Positions 14,089 to 24,159 of a stretch of DNA of 64,000 nucleotides are shown in pieces. Location: contig NZ_JAQOUE010000001.1 in the NCBI RefSeq assembly GCF_032191465.1, positions 2,046,001 to 2,110,000 on the forward strand, given 5' to 3'. The DNA is from Candidatus Nitronereus thalassa (lineage in GTDB: Bacteria > Nitrospirota > Nitrospiria > Nitrospirales > UBA8639). Position 1 is the stretch's first letter; the number at the start of each line of letters is the position of its first letter. The position numbers were made by a program, and so were the translations under genes. The notes beneath the pieces are model-generated. The model had not been told where the DNA came from. It worked only from the letters and a program-made list of their open reading frames with translations, and ran no database searches.

Positions 14089-16779
14089 ATGTTAAAACAA
14101 GCCCAGCTTTTCATTCGCCTTACCCCAGGAGTACTTCGACCTCAGTGGGGGCATGGTTATGTAAATGAGTTTCGCGGTGGTCCCGAAACCCTGTTGCGAT
14201 GGCTCGAAACTCAGTTAGGGCTTCCGGTTCCCTCGGTTCATACTGCGGATCGGATTACCGAGTACGCCGCGGCGCTTGACACCGTCGTAGACTCGGTAAT
14301 TACTGCCAGTATGAAGACAGATCGTTGGGGGACGGCTTCCGATCTGCTTTCTCGCCGAGATGAACTGCTGCTGGCTGGATGGAATGAGACCAACTCCGAT
14401 GCCTTGCCCGACTTAGTTCGCGATCTTGCTCAGGCTGCAGAAGGCCGAACGTTTGTGTTTCTCAGCGAAGCGGCGCGCTTGCAACGGGTGCTTGATGCCC
14501 TGAGTGTAGGGCAAGTGCTGCCTCCTCATCGTTGTTTCCTGCATGATTCCCTGGATGTGTGGCCGGTAGTTTGGCGCACAGTACTTGGAAAGCTAGATGT
14601 TGTTAATCAGCCGGAACACGCGCCTCATGGTCCCCACGCTTCTGCCCTGTACACAGCACAAAACGTTGTACGTGGCGCCGACAGCACAAGTATCGAGCAG
14701 GACTCGACCTTTCGCTATGTTCACACACGCAGCGAGTCCGCTGCCCTTGAGTTGGTTGCCGCTATCTTGGCGGGTGTTCCGAACAAGTTGGCAAGCACCG
14801 TCATTTGTTGTGAAGACGACGACTTGGCACTGCGTCTTGATGCAAGCCTCAGCCGAATCGGTCTGCCGACTACTGGGGCGTCGGCCTGGTCGCGGGCACA
14901 CCCGGTGCTACAAATTTTGCCGCTTAGCTTGGCCCTTTGTTGGGAACCGGTTGATCCGCAAGCACTGCTTGATTTTCTGACGCTACCCTTCCTGCCACTT
15001 CCCAGAAAGGCCGCATCCCGATTGGCCAATGCACTGGCCCAAGAACCCGGCTTGGGAAGCAGTCAGTGGGATGTAGCCGTAAATGAACTTTGCGGCGAAG
15101 AGCATGATCCTGGGGGCAAGGTTCGAGAACGACTCGATTCCTGGCTGCTCTGTGACCGAACCTCAAGAGGAAGCGAAATCTCATCACGCCTCATACGCTC
15201 ACGCTGTGGAATGGTTGCCCAATGGGCTTCCGGGCAAGCGACATTGTTTGCAAAGGGTGATCAAGCAGATCCCAGATTGATAAACGCATTGCAGATTGCG
15301 GCCAGGCAAGCGTCATTGCTAGGTGAGTTGGCCGAAAACCAGGGGATGGCCTTGTCAGAGCCCCAATTGGCACGCTTGCTGGAAGAAGCTCTGGCAAACG
15401 GAGTGGAAACGACCTCGTGCATCGAAGCCGAGGATGGCCCCATCCGTGTGCGATCTCTCTCCGAGATTGACGGACCGTGTGATTGGCTCATTTGGCTCGG
15501 TCTAGGGACGGCAGATGCAGCCCGATGCCGTTGGTCCTCCGATCAGCTTCGTAAACTTCGTGAAGCAGGGATTGAGGTTGACGATGGAAGCAACAATCTT
15601 TCTTCGCTACGTTTCGCTGAAGCTCGCGGTTATGGCTTCGTCAAGGAAGCATTTCTCGCCGTGCTCCTGCCGCAGGATCTGGTGAAACGTTGGCACCCAA
15701 TCTGGCTCGCGATTCGTGCATGGCTACGAGATAAAGACATTGAGCAGCCGCCCGTCTTTGAAGATCTGGTCGCGGCCGGTGAGGTGACCTCACTCTCCCC
15801 ATTCATATTTGAGTGTCAGGACGCTGACATTGAGCCTTCCCAGAAACCACGCCCTCTTTGGGCCATCCCGGATAACCTGCTTTGTGATCGCGAAACGGTC
15901 TCAGCTACCGAGTTACAGGATCGACTCGGCTGTCCGTTGAAATGGACTTTCAACTACCAAGCGAAAATTCGTCCAAGCCCTAACGCCGAACTACCCAACG
16001 ATTTCCAGCTCAAAGGAACGTTCTGTCACCGCATTCTTGAGCGCGTGTTCGGTGGGGGTGGTGACTTGCCGACAGTCGACGACGCGGTTGCCCGCGTTAT
16101 CGCCACCTATGAAGAGCGACTTCCTCTTGATGCCGCTCCGCTTGCTCTACCCGACAAGTACTTCGAACGTCAACGACTTCGCAGTGAACTGGAAAATGCG
16201 ACGCGTGTGCTCATCGGCACATTGGCCAGTGGCGGGTATCGAATTGTTGGAATCGAAGTAGAGCTCTCAGGAGAGGCATTTGGAAAGTCACTGAAGGGTT
16301 TGATTGATTGCGTTACAAAACGAGACAACGGCGATGAGGCGATCATCGATTTCAAGTATAGCGGCCGGTCTAAGTATCATTCACTCATCGAAGATGGGAA
16401 GGCGGTCCAGCTTGCCACATATGCCTATGGACGATCGATGGTACACGGCGCATTTCCTGCTGTTGCCTATCTGGTGCTCTCCGACGGTCTAATCTATTCA
16501 CCATCGGAAAGCCCGCTTAACGGCGATGACAACCGGTCCCTTATCGACGGACCCGCGATTCAAACGGTATGGCAAAAGTTTTCCGCCGCCATCACCAGGG
16601 CCGATGACTGGTTGACGTCCGATGCTCCCGTTCCGGCTCGTCCGCTGCAAGATCCCACTCAGTGGCCTGAAGGCATAGACAAACTTGTGCTGGATCCGAG
16701 AATCAGGGCGAATACGATACAGGATGTCTGTAGGTACTGCCATTACAAGACTCTTTGCGGGATTCAGGAAACCTCATGA
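14089..16779 (+). CDS. AddB-like PD-(D/E)XK nuclease subunit with Fe-S-type cysteines
   Basis: 896 residues. The C-terminal part is a RecB/AddB-type nuclease: LKGTFCHRILERVF (motif His), AIIDFKYSG (D and K of the active site), and AVQLATYAYG (QxxxY motif). A cysteine before the nuclease (LGCPLKWTF) and a cluster at the end (CRYCHYKTLCG) match the four-cysteine Fe-S arrangement of AddB. The first 600 residues look like an inactivated UvrD-type helicase scaffold without an evident Walker A, as in AddB. The next gene overlaps by ATGA, so the two proteins should form one complex that unwinds and degrades DNA ends for recombination or defence. B. subtilis AddB is about 1,160 residues, so this is a shorter version. 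Confidence 0.8.
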   Translation: MLKQAQLFIRLTPGVLRPQWGHGYVNEFRGGPETLLRWLETQLGLPVPSVHTADRITEYAAALDTVVDSVITASMKTDRWGTASDLLSRRDELLLAGWNETNSDALPDLVRDLAQAAEGRTFVFLSEAARLQRVLDALSVGQVLPPHRCFLHDSLDVWPVVWRTVLGKLDVVNQPEHAPHGPHASALYTAQNVVRGADSTSIEQDSTFRYVHTRSESAALELVAAILAGVPNKLASTVICCEDDDLALRLDASLSRIGLPTTGASAWSRAHPVLQILPLSLALCWEPVDPQALLDFLTLPFLPLPRKAASRLANALAQEPGLGSSQWDVAVNELCGEEHDPGGKVRERLDSWLLCDRTSRGSEISSRLIRSRCGMVAQWASGQATLFAKGDQADPRLINALQIAARQASLLGELAENQGMALSEPQLARLLEEALANGVETTSCIEAEDGPIRVRSLSEIDGPCDWLIWLGLGTADAARCRWSSDQLRKLREAGIEVDDGSNNLSSLRFAEARGYGFVKEAFLAVLLPQDLVKRWHPIWLAIRAWLRDKDIEQPPVFEDLVAAGEVTSLSPFIFECQDADIEPSQKPRPLWAIPDNLLCDRETVSATELQDRLGCPLKWTFNYQAKIRPSPNAELPNDFQLKGTFCHRILERVFGGGGDLPTVDDAVARVIATYEERLPLDAAPLALPDKYFERQRLRSELENATRVLIGTLASGGYRIVGIEVELSGEAFGKSLKGLIDCVTKRDNGDEAIIDFKYSGRSKYHSLIEDGKAVQLATYAYGRSMVHGAFPAVAYLVLSDGLIYSPSESPLNGDDNRSLIDGPAIQTVWQKFSAAITRADDWLTSDAPVPARPLQDPTQWPEGIDKLVLDPRIRANTIQDVCRYCHYKTLCGIQETS

Positions 16780-19700
16780 TGCACACACTCGAACTGGTTC
16801 GCGCAGGTGCAGGATCAGGCAAGACGACAGATCTCTGCCAGACGGTCGTCCATGCTGTCGCAGGCGGATTGGATCCTGCACGTATCCTTGCCACGACCTT
16901 CACGAAAAAAGCTGCTGCTGAGCTCAAAGGCCGAATCCAAACACAATTGTTCGGTGCAACCGACGGAAGTGCAACGACACACCGTCATGCCGATCGGCTT
17001 GAGTTGGCGGCCATTGGTACCGTGCACAGTGTGGCGCACCAGGTCTTATCCCGCTATGCCATCGAAATGGGATTGTCACCACGTCTCGAAGTCGTCACGG
17101 AAACCGCAAGCGAACGAGCGCTTAGCTACCTGCTTGGTGCCATTCCCCTCTCAGCCTGGCAACCGCTTGCCGATTGTGGGGAACGACTGGGGATCAATGA
17201 CTTGCATCGTCGCATCCTGGCCTTGCTCGCCGCCAAGCGAGGAAACCGCATCAACGACGCCGACTTTACCACCCAAATGGCTTCCAGTGCCGATCGCGTG
17301 TGTGAGCTGCTTTCCCCATCCGGTGTGGCCGCAGTCGAGACGCCGATCAGCCAGTTGTATGACCTCGCTGACGATGCACTAACGGACATTGATGCCTTGA
17401 CCGACGATACACAACTCACAAACAAAGGACGACAAAAACTTCGCCAACTCAAGTCAAAGCAGATTTCGCTCTGGGGCAGCTATCTGCAGGCGATCAGAAT
17501 AACGGCAGGCAAGAGGTCAGGTGCCGACGGAATGCTCAATGCATTGAGAACCCATGCCTCTCAGGTCCGTCAGAATCCTCGACTCCATGCTGATATTCGA
17601 CAGTTTTCGTCCCTCTTGACTGCCGAGACGATTCGTCTCGATTCTCAATACAAAGCCTACAAAGCTGAACGTGGATTGGTGGACTTCACCGACCTGGAAA
17701 TTCTCTTTCTCAAACTTCTTGAGGACGAAAGCCTTTCTGCTCGTTTAGGTGAAGATTTCGATCTTGTCCTGGTTGATGAATTTCAAGATACGAACCCGCT
17801 GCAACTCGCTATTTTCCGCAGACTGCAATGTGTCTCACTTCGCAGTCGTTGGGTCGGTGACCCGAAACAGGCCATTTACGGGTTCCGCGACACCGATCCG
17901 GCGCTCGTCAATGAAATTTGGCAAAATGCTTCTGAGGCTACCCGCACCGAACTTCCCAACAACCACAGAAGCCAACGCGGACTGGTCCAGTTTGTCGGCC
18001 ATCTATTCGGTCCCATATTCGGAGATGATGCGAGGCAGACGCCGCAGAAAGCGGCCTTGCCGCGGGGAGTTGAACGATGGGTATTTGACACACAGAACCA
18101 AACGGACGATGCGATTGCGCTCGCCTGTGGAATAGCAAACCTGCATGCGGAAGGAATACGATTTGGCGATATCGTAATTCTAGAACGAACAAACCGACTA
18201 CTCCCGCCCATCGCCACGGCTTTTGACACCTTGGGGATTCCCTATCTGCTCGAAAGTCCCGGTCTGCTGTCCACTCGCGAAGGGGCACTAATTCTGGCGG
18301 GTCTGCGGCTGGTTGCTGATCGAAGAGACTCCCTTGCTGCTGCAACGGTGCTTCACCTTCTGAGCGATCCTAAGCAAGACACCCCCGATTGGATCACAGA
18401 GCGTCTGCAAGCTCTTCGTGATACGAATGCCGGCGGCGGGTCGGAAACGCCACATGCTTTTCACCTTCCTTGGGAGGGTGACGCGCGTTTTTCACGCATT
18501 GAAAACATTAATCGCTTACTCCTGTCACCGACACTTGTTGTTCAACAGGTAATCGAGGCCTTGGATTTACCCACTTACGTTCAAAAATGGGGGGATCCCG
18601 CACAGCGTTGCTCGAATCTCGACTCCATTTTGCGACATGCTCGTGAATATGAGGAGATCGCATTCGACAGCGGCCAAGCAGCGACGCTTAGGGGTTTCAT
18701 TCTCTACCTCGAAGAACTTGCAGGCGATAAGCTCGATCTTCGTTACCCCCCGCAAGGGCATGATGCCGTGACGTTGATGACATACCATTCATCCAAAGGG
18801 CTGGAATGGCCAGTCGTCGTGCTCAGCGGATTAAACTCCGACCGACCGCCCAACATGTGGTCACCGGTTGTCACCGGTGGTGGGCAAAGCGACGCAGATC
18901 CGCTAGAAGGACGAACCTTGGAATCATGGACATGGCCTTTTGGACAGACCGAGGGCCAATTCGGTGGATTGCGCACCGGCAGCGGTCTCGAAGACGATGC
19001 GCTCACCTCCCCCGAGGGACAAGCACGCACGTGTCGCGAAACCGAGGAAAATCTGCGATTGCTTTATGTGGGGTGTACGCGTGCCAAACACAAACTCGTG
19101 TTTGCGCATCGTGCGGGAACGTATGCGTGGCTAGCACAACTCTCCGCAGTAGATTCGTTGCTCGACTGCAACCTCGGAGAAGGTGAACACGAACTGAATG
19201 GAATTGATACGTCATTCGTTTTGCGCCACTTGAACACTAACAGGGTTGATGACTGCCGAATTCCGGCAAGACAAAAAGAACGGTGGCGCTCATTGACTGG
19301 AAACCCGAATCCGCCGGGCTTCTCTCCCCGTTTTCACGCTCCCAGTCAAACCTCTGCAGAGCCAGGCGACGTGGCGTTTCACAATGAGGAACTCCCAGGT
19401 CCGTCCTATTTCCCATCGGGAGCTGATGAAGATCACTACGCAACAATCGGAGAAGCGGTGCATAGTTATCTTGCAGCTCTTCCGTCGATGCAGTCGCTGA
19501 GCGATGTCGAGAAAGAAGGCGTGGCAGAGCGTTGCCTTGCTGCGTTTTCTGTAACCGGCATCCTTTCGCCGTCGATTCTTGTCTCTTCGGGTAACCGTTT
19601 CTCTGAATGGGTTGAATCGAAATATCCCGGTGCTCAATGGCTCACAGAGCTTTCTGTGACGGCTCCGCGATCAGCTGGGGGGCAATGGAATGGGGCACTA

Positions 19701-19907
19701 GATTTGTTACTTGAACTTACCGATGGGAAAGTCGTCATCATTGACCACAAGAGTGCACCGATTCGGCGAGAGCACTGCGCAGCAAAAGCCACAACTTTTT
19801 CGGGACAATTGTTGGCGTATAAGGAAATGATCAACAGTACAGAGCAAGTAGTTGATTCTTATTGGATTCATTTTCCTCTTGCGGGAGTCATGGTCAAACT
19901 TGTTTAG
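16776..19907 (+). CDS. AddA-like UvrD/RecB helicase-nuclease
   Basis: 1043 residues from ATG 16776, which overlaps the preceding stop as ATGA. Superfamily 1 helicase motifs are complete: I RAGAGSGKTTDL (residues 9-20), Ia ATTFTKKAAAELKGRI, II LVLVDEFQDTNPLQL, III RWVGDPKQAIYGFRD, IV ELPNNHRSQ, V MTYHSSKGLEWPVVV, VI LLYVGCTRAKHKL. The C-terminus is a second PD-(D/E)XK nuclease: GEAVHSYLAAL, WNGALDLLLELTDGKVVIID followed by HK, and GQLLAYKEM. With the AddB-like partner this gives an AddAB-type machine with two nuclease sites. It could be the housekeeping enzyme for double-strand break repair; its place next to an insertion site and a restriction-like helicase makes a defence role possible too. 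Confidence 0.85.
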   Translation: MMHTLELVRAGAGSGKTTDLCQTVVHAVAGGLDPARILATTFTKKAAAELKGRIQTQLFGATDGSATTHRHADRLELAAIGTVHSVAHQVLSRYAIEMGLSPRLEVVTETASERALSYLLGAIPLSAWQPLADCGERLGINDLHRRILALLAAKRGNRINDADFTTQMASSADRVCELLSPSGVAAVETPISQLYDLADDALTDIDALTDDTQLTNKGRQKLRQLKSKQISLWGSYLQAIRITAGKRSGADGMLNALRTHASQVRQNPRLHADIRQFSSLLTAETIRLDSQYKAYKAERGLVDFTDLEILFLKLLEDESLSARLGEDFDLVLVDEFQDTNPLQLAIFRRLQCVSLRSRWVGDPKQAIYGFRDTDPALVNEIWQNASEATRTELPNNHRSQRGLVQFVGHLFGPIFGDDARQTPQKAALPRGVERWVFDTQNQTDDAIALACGIANLHAEGIRFGDIVILERTNRLLPPIATAFDTLGIPYLLESPGLLSTREGALILAGLRLVADRRDSLAAATVLHLLSDPKQDTPDWITERLQALRDTNAGGGSETPHAFHLPWEGDARFSRIENINRLLLSPTLVVQQVIEALDLPTYVQKWGDPAQRCSNLDSILRHAREYEEIAFDSGQAATLRGFILYLEELAGDKLDLRYPPQGHDAVTLMTYHSSKGLEWPVVVLSGLNSDRPPNMWSPVVTGGGQSDADPLEGRTLESWTWPFGQTEGQFGGLRTGSGLEDDALTSPEGQARTCRETEENLRLLYVGCTRAKHKLVFAHRAGTYAWLAQLSAVDSLLDCNLGEGEHELNGIDTSFVLRHLNTNRVDDCRIPARQKERWRSLTGNPNPPGFSPRFHAPSQTSAEPGDVAFHNEELPGPSYFPSGADEDHYATIGEAVHSYLAALPSMQSLSDVEKEGVAERCLAAFSVTGILSPSILVSSGNRFSEWVESKYPGAQWLTELSVTAPRSAGGQWNGALDLLLELTDGKVVIIDHKSAPIRREHCAAKATTFSGQLLAYKEMINSTEQVVDSYWIHFPLAGVMVKLV

Positions 19908-20340
19908 ATCACCTTATACACATTCGTTGTACACTGTTATTTTGTTGTCGAAAGTCCACGAATACGAATTTTAAACGAGCATCTTAGCCAAATAGGGTAT
20001 TATCCAAGAAGCTGTTCAAAAGCAGATAGTGCAAGCAATGGCCCACACGTGGGAGTTTTCCAAGTATGATACCGGCCTGAGTACTCCCTGTGCCAAGAAT
20101 GTTGCGAAGGAGTGGTCTGCATTGTAGCGTGTCGGGGGGGAGTATTTGAAGAGAAGTAGAGCGACGTTTGAGGGGTAGCATCGGCGTTAATGGGCCGCCC
20201 TCCCAATATTATCCAAGGCTTGAGAAGGAAGGAGAAGGTCCATAAGGCAATTCAAAAAAATCGGATGCCATTCTTGGGCTGCCTCCAACCTCAGGACAGA
20301 ATCATTTTTAAACCGAGTCTGGAAAATTATCTAAATTCTA
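19908..20340. other. Gene-free stretch between the nuclease-helicase pair and the HA-repeat helicase
   Basis: 433 bases in which I support no gene. TATTATCCAAG occurs twice (about 19998 and 20209), and a CCCACACGTGGG palindrome is present near 20042. Short minus-strand frames here match nothing I recognise. A promoter for the helicase at 20341 is expected, but I could not fix one. Confidence 0.4.
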
Positions 20341-23300
20341 ATGTACCCCTACTTGTCACAATTTGATTGGTCCATTATTCATTGTTGGAATGATTTAGAG
20401 GACAAGATCCGAGTACTTTCAACCGTCCAAGCACGGGGGGAAGCCTTTGAGGAATTTTGTCACGCCTTTTTTACCCATCAAAAAGACTTTTACCAAGCGA
20501 GAAATATCTGGCGTTTCAAGGAAATACCTGAAAACATTTTAAACCAAATAGGGTTAAATACCTCTCAAGATCGTGGCATAGATGGGTTGCTACAGCAACA
20601 TGATGGAACTTTTACAGCTTACCAAGCTAAATTTCGAAGTGATCGAGCAGACACCCCATCACAGCATGAGTTGTCAACATTTTATATGATAAGTGATAGG
20701 GTGAATTTCCGTCTTGTTGTCTCTAATGTCCAAAACTTACCTTCAATAGCCACCGAGAGAAAAGATCATGGCCATATTCTTGTAGATACACTGCTTGAAC
20801 TTTCGCCAGACTTTTTTCAATGCCTCAAAGACCACGTTTGTTCCGATTATTTACACCATGAACCTCCGCCCGTTGCAAAACCTTTTCAAATTGAAGCCCT
20901 TGATGCAATTCTTCAGGGGTTTAGGGTGTCTTCCAGAGGCCAAGCGATTTTGGCTTGTGGAGCCGGAAAAACACTTCTTGGGAAATGGGTAGTTGACCGA
21001 CTCGGCAGTAAACGAATTTTAGTAATGTTTCCGAGTTTGGCCCTAGTTCGTCAAACTATGGGGGAATGGTATAGAGCTCAATCCGGAACTTTTCGCTACA
21101 TATGCATTTGCAGCGATCCAACAGTCGACGTTTATCGGGAGGAAGATGAGTGGGAAACACAACCCTCTGAACTCGATGTCAGGGTCTCCACCAATGCACA
21201 GGACCTTGTGGTTTTTTTTAGTAAAAATGAAACCGTACCTCAAGTGGTCTTTTCGACGTATCAGAGTGGTTCTGTCATTGTAGAAGCTCTAAAAAATCCT
21301 GCACTTGAAAATTTCCACTTTGACCTTGTGATTTGTGATGAGGCTCATCGGGTAGCTGGAACGGCTGGGCGAGCTTTTTCATCTGTACTTGATGACAATT
21401 TGGTGAGGGCAAAATACCGCCTTTTCATGACTGCTACTCCTAAGATTTTATCTCCACGGCTTTCAGAAAAAGATTCCACGGATAGTAACTTAATTTGTTC
21501 CATGGATGACCATGCCATGTTTGGCCCTGTCTTTTATCGGTTTCCCTTTAGCGAGGCAATACATCAAGGAGTTATTTGTGACTATAGGGTAGTGGTTATA
21601 GGTGTTAGTGAGGAAGAGATTCTAGATTTAATTCGTGAGGGAGGTACGATTCAGATAGAAGATTCTGAGACATGGAAAGCAGAAGTGTTGGCCCAAAGAA
21701 TAGCTCTGTGCAAAGCCATTGCTAACTATGGAATTCAAAAAATATTCACTTTTCATAACCGAGTCTCTGCTGCAGCACATTTTGTGAATGTGAACACACC
21801 CGATAGTTTCCCTTCTGTGTTGAAAAAATTTAGCCCTAATCTCCAATATATGGCTAGCCACATAGAAGGCAAAATGTCAGCAGGAATACGAAATAATATT
21901 CTCCGAACGTTTTCTTTAAGTACGCGGGGTGTAGTTTCTAATGCACGGTGTCTTGGAGAAGGTGTAAATGTTCCCATAGTAGATGGAATATTTTTTGCGG
22001 AACCCAGAAAGTCAGTAATTGATATTGTTCAGGCAACGGGGCGTGCGCTTCGCAAGGTTCCTGGCAAGGATCGTGCCTATATCATTATTCCAGTTCTTGT
22101 TAAAAAAGGAGAAGAAGTCGACCAAATTTTGGAAGAAAGTAAGTTTGATACCGTCTGGCAAGTGCTTTCGGCTATGACAAGTCAAGATGAACGCTTAGAT
22201 GCCACTATTAAAGAGGTTCGGATCAAACAAGGAGAAGGGGCCATTCCCAGATTAGGGGATTCAGGGGGATCTTTTCATTCGGAGTTTATTGATACCCAAA
22301 CAATTCTCATGGGGTTTCCTAAGCATATCCCTTTTTCAGTATACCAAAAGGCTTTTAGCCTTGAAGCGATAGAGAAATTGGGAGAGAGATGGCACCTGCG
22401 TTTTGGCGCCCTTAAAGATTATGTGAAACATCATGGTAAAGAACCAAGCAAAGAGGATGAATTTGAAGGTTTTAAAATTGGAGCTTGGCTTCAAGCCCAG
22501 CGTACGGCATACAGGAAGAAAAAACTTCCCGAAGATCGGGCTAATCTCCTAAAGGAACTTGATATTGATTTGGCCGCCTCCTATGACCTCCAACAAAGCT
22601 GGGAAGAACATTTAGAGGGGTGCAAGAAGTTTTTAAAAGAAGAAGGGCGTCTGCCATCTCAAGGCGAGGAATTTTGGGTGAGTGAAGAAAGAACAGCATT
22701 AACAATTAAAGAAAAAATGAAAAACGAGTATTCATCATTGGGGCCAGGATTTTTACCTGGTCAGGTTTGGGAAGGAACAAAACTCCTTAAGGTAGGTAAT
22801 TGGCTGGGGCATCAACGTCGTTTTTACAGACAAGGCAAGCTCTCCAATGAAAGAATTGAAAAAATGGAAAAGGAATTGAAGCTTGTCTGGGATCCTACGA
22901 GAGAAAAATGGGAAAGAAATTTTGCAGCATATAAAGCTTTCGTAGAAAAAACAGGGTTGCAACCAGATAGGCGGACTAAATTTCGAGGAGTTGCAATTGG
23001 CAACTGGACCAGTAATAACGTTCGAAAGGCTTACAAGGAAGGTAAATTATCTGACGAGCAAATCAAAAATTTTGAGTCTCTTGGAATGGTTTGGAGCCAA
23101 AAAAAGAGCACATCTCCAAAAACCAAAAAGCCAAGATTCCCAGGTCAACACTCTGAAGATATTTTAGACCAAGGGTACAGTTTTCTACAAGATACTAGTT
23201 TATGGATAGATCTCTATGCTAAATGCAAAGAATATATAAAAGAATTTAATTCCCCTCCACTGCCTGGCCGTATTTACTTTGGATTTCCAATAGGCTCTTG

Positions 23301-23403
23301 GTTAGAATCTCAATGTTATTTATATGAATTGGGAAAACTTCCCGATTACGAAAAGGAAAAAATTTCCCTTTTAAAAAATCTTATTAATCTGGAAAAAAGG
23401 TAA
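20341..23403 (+). CDS. Restriction-type DEAH helicase: Mrr-like nuclease, SF2 helicase and four helicase-associated repeats
   Basis: 1020 residues in three parts. Residues 30-150 are a PD-(D/E)XK-like domain: RGEAFEEFC, RGIDGLL (D81) and YQAKFR (Q95/K97), the QxK form seen in Mrr-like enzymes. Residues 180-620 are a superfamily 2 helicase: ACGAGKTLLG (Walker A, 205 on), ICDEAHR (DEAH 333-336), FMTATP (364-367), and VQATGRALRKV (motif VI). From about 665 come four helicase-associated repeats, each W...Y..F/Y..E.G..P, then IG.WL..QR..Y..GKL. The coding sequence is visibly A+T-richer than both neighbours, and no methylase is present. I infer a transferred single-gene defence or restriction factor; the target is unknown. 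Confidence 0.85.
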   Translation: MYPYLSQFDWSIIHCWNDLEDKIRVLSTVQARGEAFEEFCHAFFTHQKDFYQARNIWRFKEIPENILNQIGLNTSQDRGIDGLLQQHDGTFTAYQAKFRSDRADTPSQHELSTFYMISDRVNFRLVVSNVQNLPSIATERKDHGHILVDTLLELSPDFFQCLKDHVCSDYLHHEPPPVAKPFQIEALDAILQGFRVSSRGQAILACGAGKTLLGKWVVDRLGSKRILVMFPSLALVRQTMGEWYRAQSGTFRYICICSDPTVDVYREEDEWETQPSELDVRVSTNAQDLVVFFSKNETVPQVVFSTYQSGSVIVEALKNPALENFHFDLVICDEAHRVAGTAGRAFSSVLDDNLVRAKYRLFMTATPKILSPRLSEKDSTDSNLICSMDDHAMFGPVFYRFPFSEAIHQGVICDYRVVVIGVSEEEILDLIREGGTIQIEDSETWKAEVLAQRIALCKAIANYGIQKIFTFHNRVSAAAHFVNVNTPDSFPSVLKKFSPNLQYMASHIEGKMSAGIRNNILRTFSLSTRGVVSNARCLGEGVNVPIVDGIFFAEPRKSVIDIVQATGRALRKVPGKDRAYIIIPVLVKKGEEVDQILEESKFDTVWQVLSAMTSQDERLDATIKEVRIKQGEGAIPRLGDSGGSFHSEFIDTQTILMGFPKHIPFSVYQKAFSLEAIEKLGERWHLRFGALKDYVKHHGKEPSKEDEFEGFKIGAWLQAQRTAYRKKKLPEDRANLLKELDIDLAASYDLQQSWEEHLEGCKKFLKEEGRLPSQGEEFWVSEERTALTIKEKMKNEYSSLGPGFLPGQVWEGTKLLKVGNWLGHQRRFYRQGKLSNERIEKMEKELKLVWDPTREKWERNFAAYKAFVEKTGLQPDRRTKFRGVAIGNWTSNNVRKAYKEGKLSDEQIKNFESLGMVWSQKKSTSPKTKKPRFPGQHSEDILDQGYSFLQDTSLWIDLYAKCKEYIKEFNSPPLPGRIYFGFPIGSWLESQCYLYELGKLPDYEKEKISLLKNLINLEKR

Positions 23404-23865
23404 GCCTAAGAAATAAGCCAATACCCATAACCGACCACAAACTTATCAAATAAAAGAATCAGAAACTGTTGTATCTGAAACTCTGGGGAAAAGGCCAAAT
23501 TTTCCGCGGTGATTTCACCTCGCTAGTGCAACCGTGGCTTGATTGTAGGTGAATTCAAAAAGAAAATGCGGTTAATTCTATTTATTAATGCATTATGTGA
23601 CTTTATTCTCATTCCAAGAAATTGGGTTAGATCCTGCGGAACCATATTTTATTGACCACTAAATTAATCTCAACTAGCAACTCAGCAGAAACAGGTTCCG
23701 CGACAGGTTTCCTCAAGAACCCACAATCGCAACTCATTAGGAGTTTTGATTTCTTTCTTCGAACTCACTGATTCCGTATTAGCTGGTTTACTCAGCCAGG
23801 CTCCCTCTCAACAAATCAGTCACAGTCCCTGCCATAGGCCCCATCCACCGCGATCTGACTTTTTT

Positions 23866-23879
23866 TGTCTCATGAGACA
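23866..23879. promoter_or_regulatory. Perfect 14-bp palindrome, candidate sigma-54 activator site
   Basis: TGTCTCATGAGACA is identical to its reverse complement. It lies about 165 bp upstream of the -24/-12 core at 24044. A partial second half-site (GGGACA) follows near 23909. The spaced version of the same arms occurs at 3720, upstream of the first PEP-CTERM promoter. Confidence 0.55.
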
Positions 23880-24043
23880 GGAAAGTGTGTCACGGAATAT
23901 CTTCTCGTGGGACAGATCCTTCAAAAATCCTTTGTTTTCGGCTCATTTTATTTTTGTTTTTCCCATAATAAAAATTTTTAAATTATAATATTATCAATAG
24001 CTTATATAGATATTGACTCGCCACATATTCGCTTTTCTCCTCT

Positions 24044-24059
24044 TGGCATTATCTATGCA
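24044..24059 (+). promoter_or_regulatory. Sigma-54-like promoter upstream of the 114-residue membrane protein gene
   Basis: TGGCATTATCTATGCA keeps the essential GG and GC pairs with correct spacing and differs from TGGCACG-N4-TTGCW at three less critical positions. It is 100 bp before the start codon at 24160, with the palindrome at 23866 as a possible enhancer. Confidence 0.5.
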
Positions 24060-24159
24060 TTTATCTTTGGTTGAGGAAGATTTCGAAAAAATATGTCTCA
24101 TTCTTCTTGATTTTTTAGGGCTGGAAAGGTGCAAACCGCCACTGGAGGAGGACCCGGCC

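Larger units (their letters stand above)
23404..24159. other. Long A+T-rich gene-free stretch carrying regulatory sites
   Basis: 756 bases without a gene I can support. An 80-codon frame at 23746 overlaps the palindrome and has no coding character. The right half holds a perfect palindrome (23866) and a sigma-54-like promoter (24044). It may mark the right end of the accessory region, but no attachment repeat was found. Confidence 0.5.

Noticed and set aside
19984-20206. Short minus-strand frames in the gap before the HA-repeat helicase
   Set aside because: Overlapping frames without recognisable motifs; considered as transposase remnants but no family similarity could be seen.
23746-23988. 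80-codon frame in the A+T-rich gap
   Set aside because: It covers the perfect palindrome and has composition unlike a protein gene.
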